Source: Irpex lacteus (lineage: Eukaryota > Basidiomycota > Agaricomycetes > Polyporales > Irpicaceae). Taken from it: 64,000 bases of DNA. The stretch covers positions 62,001 through 126,000 of the forward strand of contig MQVO02000001.1 in the NCBI GenBank assembly GCA_001986395.2, given 5' to 3'. The notes under the pieces were generated by a model. The model was not told where the DNA came from, made no database searches, and saw only the letters and a program-made list of their open reading frames with translations. This document shows, in pieces, positions 39,683 through 50,672 of this stretch. A program made the position numbers and the translations under genes. The stretch's first letter is position 1, and each line of letters opens with the position of its first letter.

Positions 39683-42500
39683 TCATAAAGGGAGAGCGTC
39701 GCGATACGAGCGTAGGTTCCAAAGGCGGCTGAACTTGCATAAAATGTGTTCGACGTCTATGTATGAAGTGTCCATGTGCACGTCGTGCGCTGTCAACAGT
39801 AGAAAGATATCTTGACGGAAGGCTTCGATAGCGTTCCCCACAACGTCCAAACTGGGTTTTCGTCCCTTGTCTTTCTTGAGATAGCCTAAGATCGCAAGAC
39901 CGGATAACGCTCCCATGTCCAAGGAGCGAACGATCCCCGCCATGTCGGAAAGCAAAGGTCGGTCCACCATTCCATAGTACACCATGTCGGTGCATAACAG
40001 ATATAGACTCAAAGCTCCGCAACCTGGCAAGCCTTTCTTGCACTTGATGCGACGTAACAAGCTATGCATATCTGAGAAAGAAAGAGGCCATTCTTCCGGC
40101 TCCGGCCACTCGCAGGAAACGGACACAGACCAAAAGTGCTGCGCTTGTTCAATCGTTCGGTGCTCGATATAATGTCCCAGAGCGAACTTGTTGCAAAAGA
40201 AGTCCGGCGAGCGGTTGGGGAAAGTGTCGTAGAGTGAAGCTACATAAACATCCCACTCGGCCAGATTCGCGAAGTGCGATTGGTCGAATGTGTCAGGTCT
40301 CTGCACCAAAGCCTCGGAGTTGAACAGGATGTTCCGGAATACCAACGCGGAGAAGAATCCGGCACGGGTACGCATGATATCCTTGTTGATGTTTTCCATC
40401 CATTTCTTCCGCGAGGGTGCCTCCTCTCTGATGCATATACGTGCGTCAGGATACCGTGCAATGGTGTCTTGGTTTCTCGGAAGAACTTCAGGTAGAGTGG
40501 CAGATTGCAAATGGTCCAACACAACTCGAGTGTCTTTGACGAGCTGGACGATGTTACGTCTGCGATCATATATCCCACATGGCAAGGTCGGATCAACGGT
40601 ACCACCTACACGCGTGTGAAACATCAACATGGGATTTCGAGAGCTCAACTTTGGACTTACCCGGCACATGAGAAAGTTGTTCAGACATTTGGGAGTTGTA
40701 CGTCTGTGATAAGCGCACAAAAGAGAGGCATATGTCGTTCAGCGTATGAGCGTCCTGCCGGACAGTATCGCTAACGGCCGCGATAGCAGTAATAAAGTCT
40801 GACATGGCCCCAGAGTCGTAAGGTCTGTCCTTATTCAGCGTGTTCGTGTGGTAATCGTGTGGAGGGTTTTTGAAAAGATAGCGTGGGAGGCCCCGGTGAA
40901 CTTTCCAAACCGGCTCCAGGCATAGTATACCAGGGCCAAAACGCTCAATCAGCACGTCGACCAATTGATCACGCCCACGAGAGATGAAGCTTGTCGGCAG
41001 GTCCAGCCAGAAGCGTAGGATACGACCAAAGCATGTGGCAGTGATACGAAGGAACTCTGCGTTACTTGGCCGCTTTCTGCTCCAACATCGTTCTTTGAAA
41101 GCCCATTCCGGCTCGATGTACCGTACGGCCGCGGAGCCCGATTGACCTAGGTACGAAGTGGAAGATAGAGTGATGCGCTGCTTCACCACGACCTTCGCCT
41201 CGATGTCGCGAAGTAACTCTTCAATCCAGTTGGTTGGATCCCGAAGAAATGTACCGCGAGAGAATATTTCATCGCACAATTTGCCCTCCATCTCCAAGAC
41301 AATGCGCCCGAGTTTGAATTCGTGAAGTATAATCCGCTGTCGAAGAATGATAGCCCACGCAGCATTGGTGACTTCTTGGTGCTTAGCCAAAGAGAACGCC
41401 GACATGTAATGAGAAAGCGAGTCCGGCCGCATGCGGAGCGGGTCAATGGATGCCTCGTATCCGTCTAATGAGACCATTGACCGGCATAGAGGCTCCAAGC
41501 CTATAGTGTGAATGAACGAGACCCCGTATACAATACGACTCATTTCACGAGCCATGATGTCCCCACTGATGGTTTCGCAAAAGTCCTGGACTACGAAAAC
41601 TCATGCTAAGTATAGACACACAAGGCTGACTATATTACTCACTATTCTTTTTGCGACGCTCAAAATTCTTCTCTGATTCAGGTTTATCTTTTGTCGTAGA
41701 TGTTGCCACTGTCGAAGGACGTCAGGTGTAGCACATTAATCAGAATGTTCCCCACGTACATTGTTCGCGAATGGAAACTTTCGTTACTGGTGTTGGAGAC
41801 AAAGCACTTGTCGATGGGTCCGTCGTCGAAGTCGATGGTTGCTGCCTGGTGGTGGCCGGCGGTTGCTGAAAGCGAACACTCGAGGATGCAACAGGGCCTG
41901 ACACGGAAGTAGGATTGTCCTGGATGTTGTCACTATCGCCTGGTGGTAATAAGGGTGGAACGGTCTGCCCCTTGTCAGAGTTACCAGCATGAGGCGTCTC
42001 AATGGCGCCGTCACGTTCAGGGGACGGACTTGATGGGTCGTGGGTATTGGAAGAAGATGGAAAGGGGGGCGTCCTGCAGCGGGAAGAAGTACGCGCGTTT
42101 GAACTGGGCTGGATAACACGGTGACGATGAGGACGAGAGTTCTCCACCCGACTGGGAGAACCGTTATTTGACTGAGGAACTGTATAGTCGACTCGGTCCA
42201 TGTTTGAAGGGGCAAACTGGATAGACGTAGATTCGCTCGATGAGTTTGCTGCCGCAGATGAGGGTCCAGCGAACTGGCCAACATCAGGACGAGAATTGGC
42301 ATTGACGTGTTCTCTCCGTAGATTGGAAGTGGCGTGGTCATCGTCAAATAATAGGGACAAAATGTCCTCGTCATCAAGTGCTGTTCGTCGACATCAGCTC
42401 GCTGATGTGCCAAATATAGATAGTTATGCATTACCTGCACTTCCGTCGCGGGCGGCAGGCAAGGATAGTTCGTGGTCGACATTGTCGACTGAATCTGAGG
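39683..42500 (-). CDS. Large orphan protein with Ser/Pro-rich N-terminus
   Basis: At least 846 residues. Resolved exons, all in phase: one ending 42435 with an uncertain 5' end, then 42380-41760, 41708-41643, 41590-40661 and 40605-39683. The first 220 or so residues are low-complexity Ser/Pro/Thr/Asn (NSSSESTS, TSVSGPVASSSVRFQQPPATT). The rest is globular and rich in Leu, Arg and aromatic residues (IVYGVSFIHTIGLEPLCRSM, RLSQTYNSQMSEQLSHVPG, HFWSVSVSCEWPEPEEWP). I find no catalytic motif, membrane segment or zinc cluster. It lies head-to-tail after the dioxygenase gene. The true start codon is not resolved; an acceptor at about 42495 suggests a further small exon. Family not recognised. Confidence 0.6.
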
Positions 42501-42645
42501 TCGACAAGTATCAGCACTGTTGGCGGGTATACAATTAAGTGACATTTACCAGAACTGGGGTTACGTATAAGGGGAAACTGTGGCAAATAATATTCCTTAT
42601 CACTTGGGTCTAACAGACGTCATTACGTGAGATATATTAGTATAA

Positions 42646-44913
42646 TTATATGCTGTAATTAACACGACCTCGAGCACCTTGCCGAATAGAACGCCTCAAG
42701 TGCGACGTATCCTCTTCCCCCTCGTCTGTCTTACGTCTCTTTCTCGAAATCATACGGTCGACTATGCTTGAGATATCATGTTCCCCACCCAAATTGTACG
42801 ACTCCTCAACCATAGAAGCGTGGATACGCTTGGAACGTCTGGGCCCACCCGTAGTCACTTCGGTCTGATCGTCGTGTTCTGGGAAATCTTGCGAGCGATA
42901 TTCATCGTAAGGAGGTAACGGCGGTAAATGTTTGGTCGGTAACTTATACGCTGACAGAGGGCCACTTGAGTCGGTGAAATAGAGGAGGCAGTGAAAATCG
43001 CTTACTGGGGGGGCGCGTTTTGGGAGCGCGGTTGGTAAGGTACTCCGGCTCTAACGTGTTCGCCGGGATGCCAGGGATACCGGCAGCCATACGGTCGTAC
43101 AACTGACGAAATATGGCCACCTCCGCGTCGACATGCATTTCTTCAAATCGATTATTCACGTCCGGGGCGGGACCCATAGGCCAGTGCTTCAGGGGAATCT
43201 CCTGTCCCATTTCATCGTGGTACTTGAACGCGCCCAGGAAGTCCGTCTTGTCGACCATTACGCGGAGCCTAGCAGGCAATTGCTCCATGACGTCTTGCGA
43301 CCATTGAAACAACCCGCGAGCTATAAAGTTCATCAAGCCCTCGTCATCCATAGAGGAGGTTCCGTCTTGGGCCATAGTCGTGTGCTCGGTGAAGTAACCG
43401 TTGGCAGGACTGTTATGGGGGGCACCGGTAGTGTGCGCGGTAAGATAAAAAGGCTTTTTGGCTCCCGGCATCAGACTAAAGCAATGGGAAACCTTTCCCA
43501 GAGCCATGGACTTCGGTGGGTAAGATATCATGACGGCGCGACACGCCCAGCTAGGTATAGCATTAGAGTCAAGGGTCAGGGGTCTTGTACTGCCGTGGCG
43601 TAACAGGCCGGTGAAGAAGAATTGTTTACTGTGCTCGACGTGAACAAATAGTATTGGCGGTACAATAGAAGTGACCTACAAAGGTTTCAATACAGTGTAA
43701 CATCCAATACCGAGAAAATGCATTCGACCCGGTTCCCACCCATCGTCTTCGGGCAAGTCAGATAGAACAGTCGCGCAAGACAAATGGGTAGGACTATCTC
43801 CGCCGTCCACGTGACAGTCACCAAACCGACCGTTGGTCGCGCCGAGGGATTGCTCTGAAGGGGGCATTAGACTCGTAATTTCGTAGATGTGAGCGCAACA
43901 ATATACCTTCTCCGACGCGTTGGGGCTCAGACAAGTTAAGTTGGGTAGACGACCACATGTAATTGTCGTAGCAACCGATCCGAGGCGTGTTAACCAATTC
44001 GGCGTATGACTCCAGAATTAATTGAAGTGACTGAGGTGCCATCCTCGTCCACATGGTCATACCTGCGTCTGCGGTGGACTGGACGACGACGTTGAGAAAG
44101 TGGGAAACACTAAAGGCATAAAGACTTACCCGAACAGCTTCCTTCACCGCAAGCTGAACTGCGTCTAACTTGCCATCGACCACTTTCATCGCGGCGGGAG
44201 GGCCAGACGCGTTCATGGGGCGTTCGAGCATGTTTGAGAGACCGTAACAACGGTTTCCATGACCGACAGGGCTGGCGCGGTTTTGTTCTTCAAACCAAAC
44301 TCTTCGATTGTCTCTCGTGTCTCTGTCGCCCAGCAATTTATCACGACAAGCAGTCAGAGAGGCACGTTTCGTAGCCATCTCGTCGTCGCCGTCACTACGA
44401 TTCGTTTGAGTAAGAGCACGTATCTGGTAACATTGTTGTTAGTACATACCGCGTTGCAATGATTATTCGCAGAGCGTCCTCCTCAGGATCTCCTCCTTTC
44501 GCAATGTCTCTGGAGAATACTACGTCCCCCTCTTCCAAATCAATCAGCCCGCCGAGGCCTATCGCAGGCAAGGTCAGCCGATTGATTCGAACCGGCGTGA
44601 GGGCCGAACACGTACTGTTGTTTCCTTCACGAGGTTTAATCATCCCGGTGGGTAATTCGATAGTGGATGCGAGCGACTTGGCCTTGATACTGCCAGCGGG
44701 GGAGGAGTCGACGAGATAGACGTACACGGTACCGGTGTCCACGGTGCGAGGAAGGTTACGAAGCTGTGGATGGACGCCTAGATTGTAATAGTAGAACTCG
44801 GGCAGAGCTGGGTTTCTGTTGGCGACGTCACACAGCTCGAGACCAAAGAGAACGCGGGGGTCCGACGTTGTAACGTCGTACACCAAACGTTCCTGCAAAT
44901 CATCGGAGGACAT
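42646..44913 (-). CDS. TET/JBP-like 2-oxoglutarate/Fe(II) dioxygenase
   Basis: 664 residues from six in-phase exons: 44913-44450, 44394-44130, 44078-43907, 43854-43694, 43633-43006 and 42950-42646. TET/JBP enzymes oxidise methyl groups of thymine or 5-methylcytosine in DNA and are expanded in Agaricomycetes. The core reads TNGRFGDCHVDGGDSPTHLS (HxD: H315, D317), a leucine-rich strand with PGRMHFLGIG, then FFFTGLLRHGSTRP with the distal histidine H367 and SWACRAVMISYPP with the 2-oxoglutarate-type arginine R386. The C-terminus is basic, with SKRIHAS and ISRKRRKTDEGEE, a nuclear-localisation-like stretch. The start is fixed by the TATA box 137 bp upstream; an upstream in-frame ATG lies before it. 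The family call rests on the spacing of the H-D-H-R set and on recall of fungal homologues. An unrelated 2OG oxygenase remains possible. Confidence 0.7.
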
Positions 44914-45049
44914 TACTTGGTGCACTGTAAACGACAATGCAACAACAAGGAGAGAGCGATAACGACGTTGAGATAAGATAGGCGGTGGGCGAAGATGTTG
45001 ACGGACAAAGGAAGATGTTGTGTGCTCTGTATTGACAACGTACGAGTGG

Positions 45050-45057
45050 TATTTATA
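45050..45057 (-). promoter_or_regulatory. TATA box of the dioxygenase gene
   Basis: TATAAATA on the minus strand, about 140 bp before the ATG at 44913. Confidence 0.55.
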
Positions 45058-47358
45058 CATAAACGGCATGCGCTCTACCCGCAGTTAAAACAAGTCTGTA
45101 TAGATTGCATGCGTTGGACGAGATGGACGGCAGCTGAGGAGGCAGCTACGGAATGAAAGGATGTACCGTTGCAAACGATTGATCATGCGGGTTCAAAATG
45201 AGCAAGGGCGCGACGGCTGCAGTAGTTGCCCAATCGCGTAAAGAGCGCAGGATATGCATCCGCCGCGCAAGTGGGCCAAATCGAAGACAATTGGCATTCC
45301 GGACTGCATAGGGGTGTGCGGAATTTACGAGAGTGAGGAATGGATCGAGGCTCGAATGGATGAAGAAGGACCGTAGATGTACCGCATAGCGATCAAACGC
45401 AACGAAGGGCACCAGGCAAGGTGGGGTGAGGGTTGAACACCAGTAGAGACCGTTTTAGGTCACAGACAGCATGGAGCGGGCCTCACTGGTCAAAGCGACG
45501 ATCGCTTATAGAGGTCGTAGCGTCGAGCGCGAAAGCGAACAGGCGGGAAGGAAAGCAACGGATGTTGACGACCGAACGGGTGGGAGGCCGTTCTCCAGCG
45601 GATAACAGTATATCGGGAATGACCTGTCGTAGGATACGTTACCGGTAAGAAGGATGCGCATGACGTCGCGTTGGAATAAAGACGTACCGAGAAAGATCGA
45701 AAAGCGGAAGCAACGCAGCGACGTGATCGAAATGTACATCTGCGATAACACCAGTAAGCCTCAAATCTTCAACTGAGAATCCAGACCGCGATCGAAACGT
45801 AAGCACGAAAGACAAAAATACGCTTCAGAATTTTTTGCTTCCGCAAATAACTCGAATATTGGCTAAGCAAGTTTACATACAGCTCGATCGCTCAATATTC
45901 CGAATCCTCGGGCCAACCGATAGTTCACGATACTCCGGAGCGTACAGACGGACATATGGAACAACATGTATTGCACCGCTATTGCTAAAGAAGACAGCGA
46001 CGAATTTTAGAGAATACTCACGTAAGATGGCTCCGTTAACTTGGAGACCGTGTTCTTAAGACTACAGGTGAGTTGGGTGACGTTGGACGAGAGAGAAGGT
46101 ATCGATAGGAAGGCGCGCGAAGTCGAAGGTATCACAACGCGACACGATCCAATGTGGACGTTGGAGGAATGGCAGAAGGGTCATAACAACCTAAACGTGA
46201 AGAGTACCGAGCCAGCGGTCTTGTAAGACGGCGTACTTCGAACATCGTGGTACCAGGAGGGCTATCGCCGGCCCCGTTGGATATGTCGCCTTTGTCGTCT
46301 GTCCTCGCGTGAAGTTCGCCGCGTGGAGTATGTCGCCTAGAGTATGTCGTCTAGAGTGTGTCGCCTAGAGTAGATCGATCTTCATCCCACCGAAATCACT
46401 CTGTAAACGACAAAGTATAACGGTGGGACACCAAAACCAGCTCAAGAAACGGAATACCACCATATAAGTGCAGCCGTTTTCGCTACATCGTACACAGATC
46501 ACGCACCTGACGTTCCATCCATATTCAAGGCCACGCGTTCGCGCATCTGGAAAGTCGAGAGCGTTGACGAGGATGAGATCGATGAAGAAGAGACGAGGAG
46601 ACGACAGGCAAAGGAGAAGAGAAGGGAACACGTGTATGTATCCCACGCCACAAAGCATACGGCGCTTAGCCCAATCCGGCAGCAAAACGGGCGCCTTGGA
46701 CTTAGCCTCGCACTACCAGCTTTCCTTCATCCACTGCCCGCTTGCCTGCGCCGTCCTACGTTATCTGGCTACCCGACCGTCGTTGTAGAGCATTGTCGTT
46801 TACAGTGCTATACAATTCAAGCTACGGTGTCTCTTAATATCTGGTTTACCTGATCTTGGTCTGGACGGCTCCGACTCGAACGCGTCGACAAGCTCTCTCG
46901 GTCGTACCTGGAACACCTACTGGAACAGGCTTTAACGCGACGCAGCAACTGGAACATTCAAATCGCTAGTCTCACTGCCTACCACGTTGCGAAGCGGTTT
47001 CAACTTGGGACGTATTTGGCCGCGGAAAGTCTACCTCGCGCAAACGGTAAGCATTGATCTTTAACATCTGCAGGGGTAGTAACTTAGACATAACAGGTGT
47101 TCCGCGACGTAAACATAAGTCATTTCCTACGCTACAACGGGGCATATTCAGTTCGAAATACGTTGTAAGTACTCCAACTGTTGCATTCGTCTATGCCCGT
47201 GACAAACTGACTCAACTACTGCGATATGTCGCGTATCCGCAGGAGCCAGCACTACACATAAGACTAACCGTAAGACCGCACCACTCGTTCATATGTAAGT
47301 CAATCAAGTGTACAGCTCACGCAAGTCGCTGATCACTGAACTTAGCTAAATATACATC
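45058..47358. other. Gene-poor stretch with exon-like remnants
   Basis: No complete gene found. A plus-strand segment at about 46480-46640 reads like a real exon (TRSRIWKVESVDEDEIDEEE then RRRQAKEKRREH), and short in-frame pieces at 46870-47050 and 47100-47165 are flanked by splice-like signals, but they do not join into one frame. They may be decayed exons, or exons of a gene overlapping the next one. A minus-strand 88-codon frame at 45146-45412 has no motif. Confidence 0.35.
46326..46372. repeat. Short tandem repeat, 14-bp unit
   Basis: Three copies of GAGTATGTCGCCTA with single-base changes, plus a partial fourth. Confidence 0.75.
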
Positions 47359-50300
47359 ATGTCGACTTCGACAAGTCCCGCTTTGAAGGAGACGGAGAAG
47401 AAGGAGGATTCGAAGAAAGAGGTCGTACGACACAATGTCAGGAACGTATTCTACAGCCTGACGCATGGCTTCTTCGTGTCTCCCAATGCCAATTATCTTC
47501 CCGACATCCCGCCGTTGAAAGAGGACATGCGCAGCATATTCGAGGGCCTACATCCCAGATTCGCGTTCGACAACTACTTCTATCTAGCACTCGTACCGCA
47601 ACGTGTTCGATATGACATTCCAATGTTCCAATGTCTCGCACCACTCTCCTGCAGACTCGAGCGAGTGTCGACCTCAGGCGTCGAAGGGTATCGACTCAGC
47701 GAGAAGCTATGCGCTCAGTGGGAGGCTCTAGAGCGAGTCACCATTCGAATACAGAGAAAGCTTCTGAGGCGAACGGCTGGCACGTACCTCGATACTTGCG
47801 GAACACCGTATCCAAGTACGCTAGGGTATTCATCCGTTTGGAACACACGCGAGCAGGCGCTGCGCGCCGTTCGATTAGGACGCACCGCGTTTACACTTCG
47901 CTTTGCCTTTCTATCGTACTTGATAATGTGCGAACTCAATAAGGAACGACGCACCTGGGACGAGTTAGTGTCCGACCCAGAAGACCCAGTACCTCTGGCT
48001 ATATGCAACAGCTTTGCAGCCTCATGGATCTGCGACTTCACCGTGCCGCGAGTGGGAGCCTTCGTTGAGATTTGCTGCCAGCAACATCCATTCGCAGGAC
48101 GTGCGTGGTTTCAGGACATCCCGTGCTTTCTCGCATTCCACGTACCAATCTGGTTCGCATACGGAAACAACCCTCACCCATCTGTTCACATCAGCAAGAT
48201 AGCAGAAGAATATCGTCTGAATTACCTGCCCAACGACCTCTCCGTATATGTTCTCAGGAAGGCGACAACGGACGGACACGACACGGACAACAGCATAAGC
48301 ATTGCTAACCAGTACGCAGCCGGGTACGACACTCCCGCTGTTATGGACAAAAACGATTACTACGGATACTACAGGCAAGAGAAGAAGCCCTCCTCGAGAG
48401 CCTTCGTAATGCGACGAGTGTGTAAAACGACGGTTTACGAGGTGGACGTACGCGAACACACCGCCTATGTGTCTTTAATCGACGAACACTACCCAACTCA
48501 CGCATACCTCGAGAATAGAGCGCCTGAGCTGAACTATCGTCAAAGCAGAGACGATACGTACGACACGTTCATAGCCCGCGAGAAGAAGATAAACGCGGCG
48601 CTGGCATCAACAGAGTCTACAGCGCAACGCGAGGAAAGACTCGCGCGGGAGACGAAGAACGCATCACAGCCGGTACCGGACAAGTACGGACCCACTGTAT
48701 TCGCTTGGATTGGGGAGCGGCCTCACGTCTATCGTCAACTGGTCAAGCTCGAAGACATACCAGCGTTATGGGAGCGTACTTCTCTCGAAAACCGTACGTT
48801 CAACGCATTTAGAAACGAGTACGACGTGGACGACCGGCTATTCTACGAGTATCAACGTAGGAACGAGTCCGAACTAGTTCACAATAACGAAGATACGGCT
48901 CGGTCCGCATCACCAATACCTCAATCCGCACGCGTGTTCCCACCACGGTTGGCCGCCGACGATTTAGACTGGGGGGCGGAAATAATGCCGAAGATACCGA
49001 TGAAAGTCGACGTCGGTCCTGCTGGTCTGCTGGACAACGAAACTATGACGCAAATGGCTAATACTCTGCTCGACGACGGGGACCTAGATATGATTCTACG
49101 AGAAGGGTCCGTCATTCCCGACACGGAGGCGATACGATCCGTTATAATCCAGAGGTTTGGTTACCGATCACCTTTAACGAGCTGGAAATCGGTGACGAGA
49201 GAGGGAAAGGAATGGGTGGAGGGCAACAAGGTGACGAAGATGTACAGAACGCTGGGCAATTGGGAGCGTGGGGACAACTTTGCAGACGACACATTGAGAC
49301 CGGAGGAGTTCGTACCGCTGGCAGATTTCATTGTGCAAGTCAAGGACGGTCAGACACCCTCATACGAATTGAGCGACCTATCCCCCTGGTCTGGGAGACT
49401 TCAGTGCCCACCTCGCTACAACGCCTTGAAAGTCAGACAACTTACAAGCTACAGGAGATCCTTTGACGGCAAGCAAACTGGTGAGCAGTGGTACTTGCTG
49501 CTGGCAATTGGAGAAGACAAGCTGGAAACCGTGAACGGTTGCCGTATACTTACGGACATGGCGACAAACGTACTCCACTTGCAGCGCGGAAGGTTTGGGG
49601 AAACAGGAGACGCGATTTTTCATTCGCTAGTACGCCGCGGCATCCGGGTACGGCTACTACGCCCAGTTCATTCCACGTTCAAGCTAGCAGAATCACGCGA
49701 GTGGACGAGGACCGTCGGCAACAAACCACTCGGTATAGGTATCAAGCCGAATGGGGTAGAACTCAGCATTCAAGACTACAAGGTATACATACGCATGCGA
49801 GACGAGTTGCTGAACGGGCCGGCAGGACGCGCAGCTCTACTCCGAGGAGGAATTGTGTGGCGATTAGCGTGGGGCAAATGCTCCGTAGAGGAAACTTCGG
49901 AAGGCCCAGATGTCGAAAACGAAGCTGCTCACGCACGGGTCGCCATCGAACGGATCGGAGCTGAGACATACGCAGAAGCCACATTAAGCTTGCAAGACAT
50001 GTACATAATCGTCGGGGTCCATCGCATATGTACGTATACAAGCCATAGCATCGTAAGAAAATCTAAATATGCCTGACGATCACACAGCGAATCACAAGAC
50101 AGCAGGGCCTGCAAGCCACGCGTCAATTACATCCTGGTGGCCGACCGACGAGACTTGGTCGACGTCGGGGTATGGAACCGGTTACTGGACACATGCGGCA
50201 GAAGTATGGTTTCAACGTCGATTACGCATGCTGAAGGAGGGGAAGGCCAAGGCGATGACCCAGAACGAATGGAGGAAGTCTCTCCGTCACACCCTATCCG

Positions 50301-50365
50301 ATTCAGACAAATTCTTGCAATGTATTGAGAGGTTATCATCCCGTAGAGTATCACAGCGAATGTAA
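47359..50365 (+). CDS. Orphan protein with C-terminal SWWP/YWT exon
   Basis: One long exon 47359-50029 and a short one 50088-50365, joined by a 58-nt GTACGT-CACACAG intron, give 982 residues. Without splicing the first frame stops at 50076 after a few unlikely residues, so the splice is preferred. The body has conserved-looking segments: YLPDIPPLKEDMRSIFEGLH, GYSSVWNTREQALRAVRLGR, FAASWICDFTVPRVG and PVPLAICNS. The last exon holds ITSWWPTDETWSTSGYGTGYWTHAAEVWFQRRL. From memory, Agaricomycete genomes carry many proteins of this length with a tryptophan-rich end of this kind, all uncharacterised. No catalytic motif, signal peptide or membrane helix is apparent. It is the last gene of the orphan block before the right-hand P450, to which it is convergent. 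Confidence 0.65.
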
Positions 50366-50672
50366 ATTACACATGTATTACCTACAACAGCAACACGATA
50401 AAGCATAGCGATAGACAGCGAGATACGAAGGACCTGAAGTCGTCGCCAGCCTCAATGAAATCAGCGCTAATTAGAAGCGGAGTTTTAACATGTCAGAGCA
50501 TCACGCATACTCATTTGCGACATAAAACGAAAACAAGTAACAATTCGAGTATGAAATTACAGGTATGGATAGAGAAACATTCAAGGAACTTGAGAATAAA
50601 ATTACAAAACGAAGGAGGGAGAAAAAAAGAAACAAAGGAGAGGATGGGCAAGTAGAACATACAGGCGCTATA
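50366..50672. other. Convergent 3' region
   Basis: A-rich stretch between the ends of the orphan gene (+) and the P450 (-). It probably holds both polyadenylation regions. No gene seen. Confidence 0.4.

Noticed and set aside
50069..50365. Separate 98-residue gene overlapping the long orphan gene
   Set aside because: A good 58-nt intron joins it in phase to the long exon, so it is the last exon of that gene.
20855..50365. KDZ, Plavaka or tyrosine-recombinase transposase among the orphan genes
   Set aside because: I looked for DDE-type or R-H-R-Y motifs and cysteine clusters in each orphan product and saw none.
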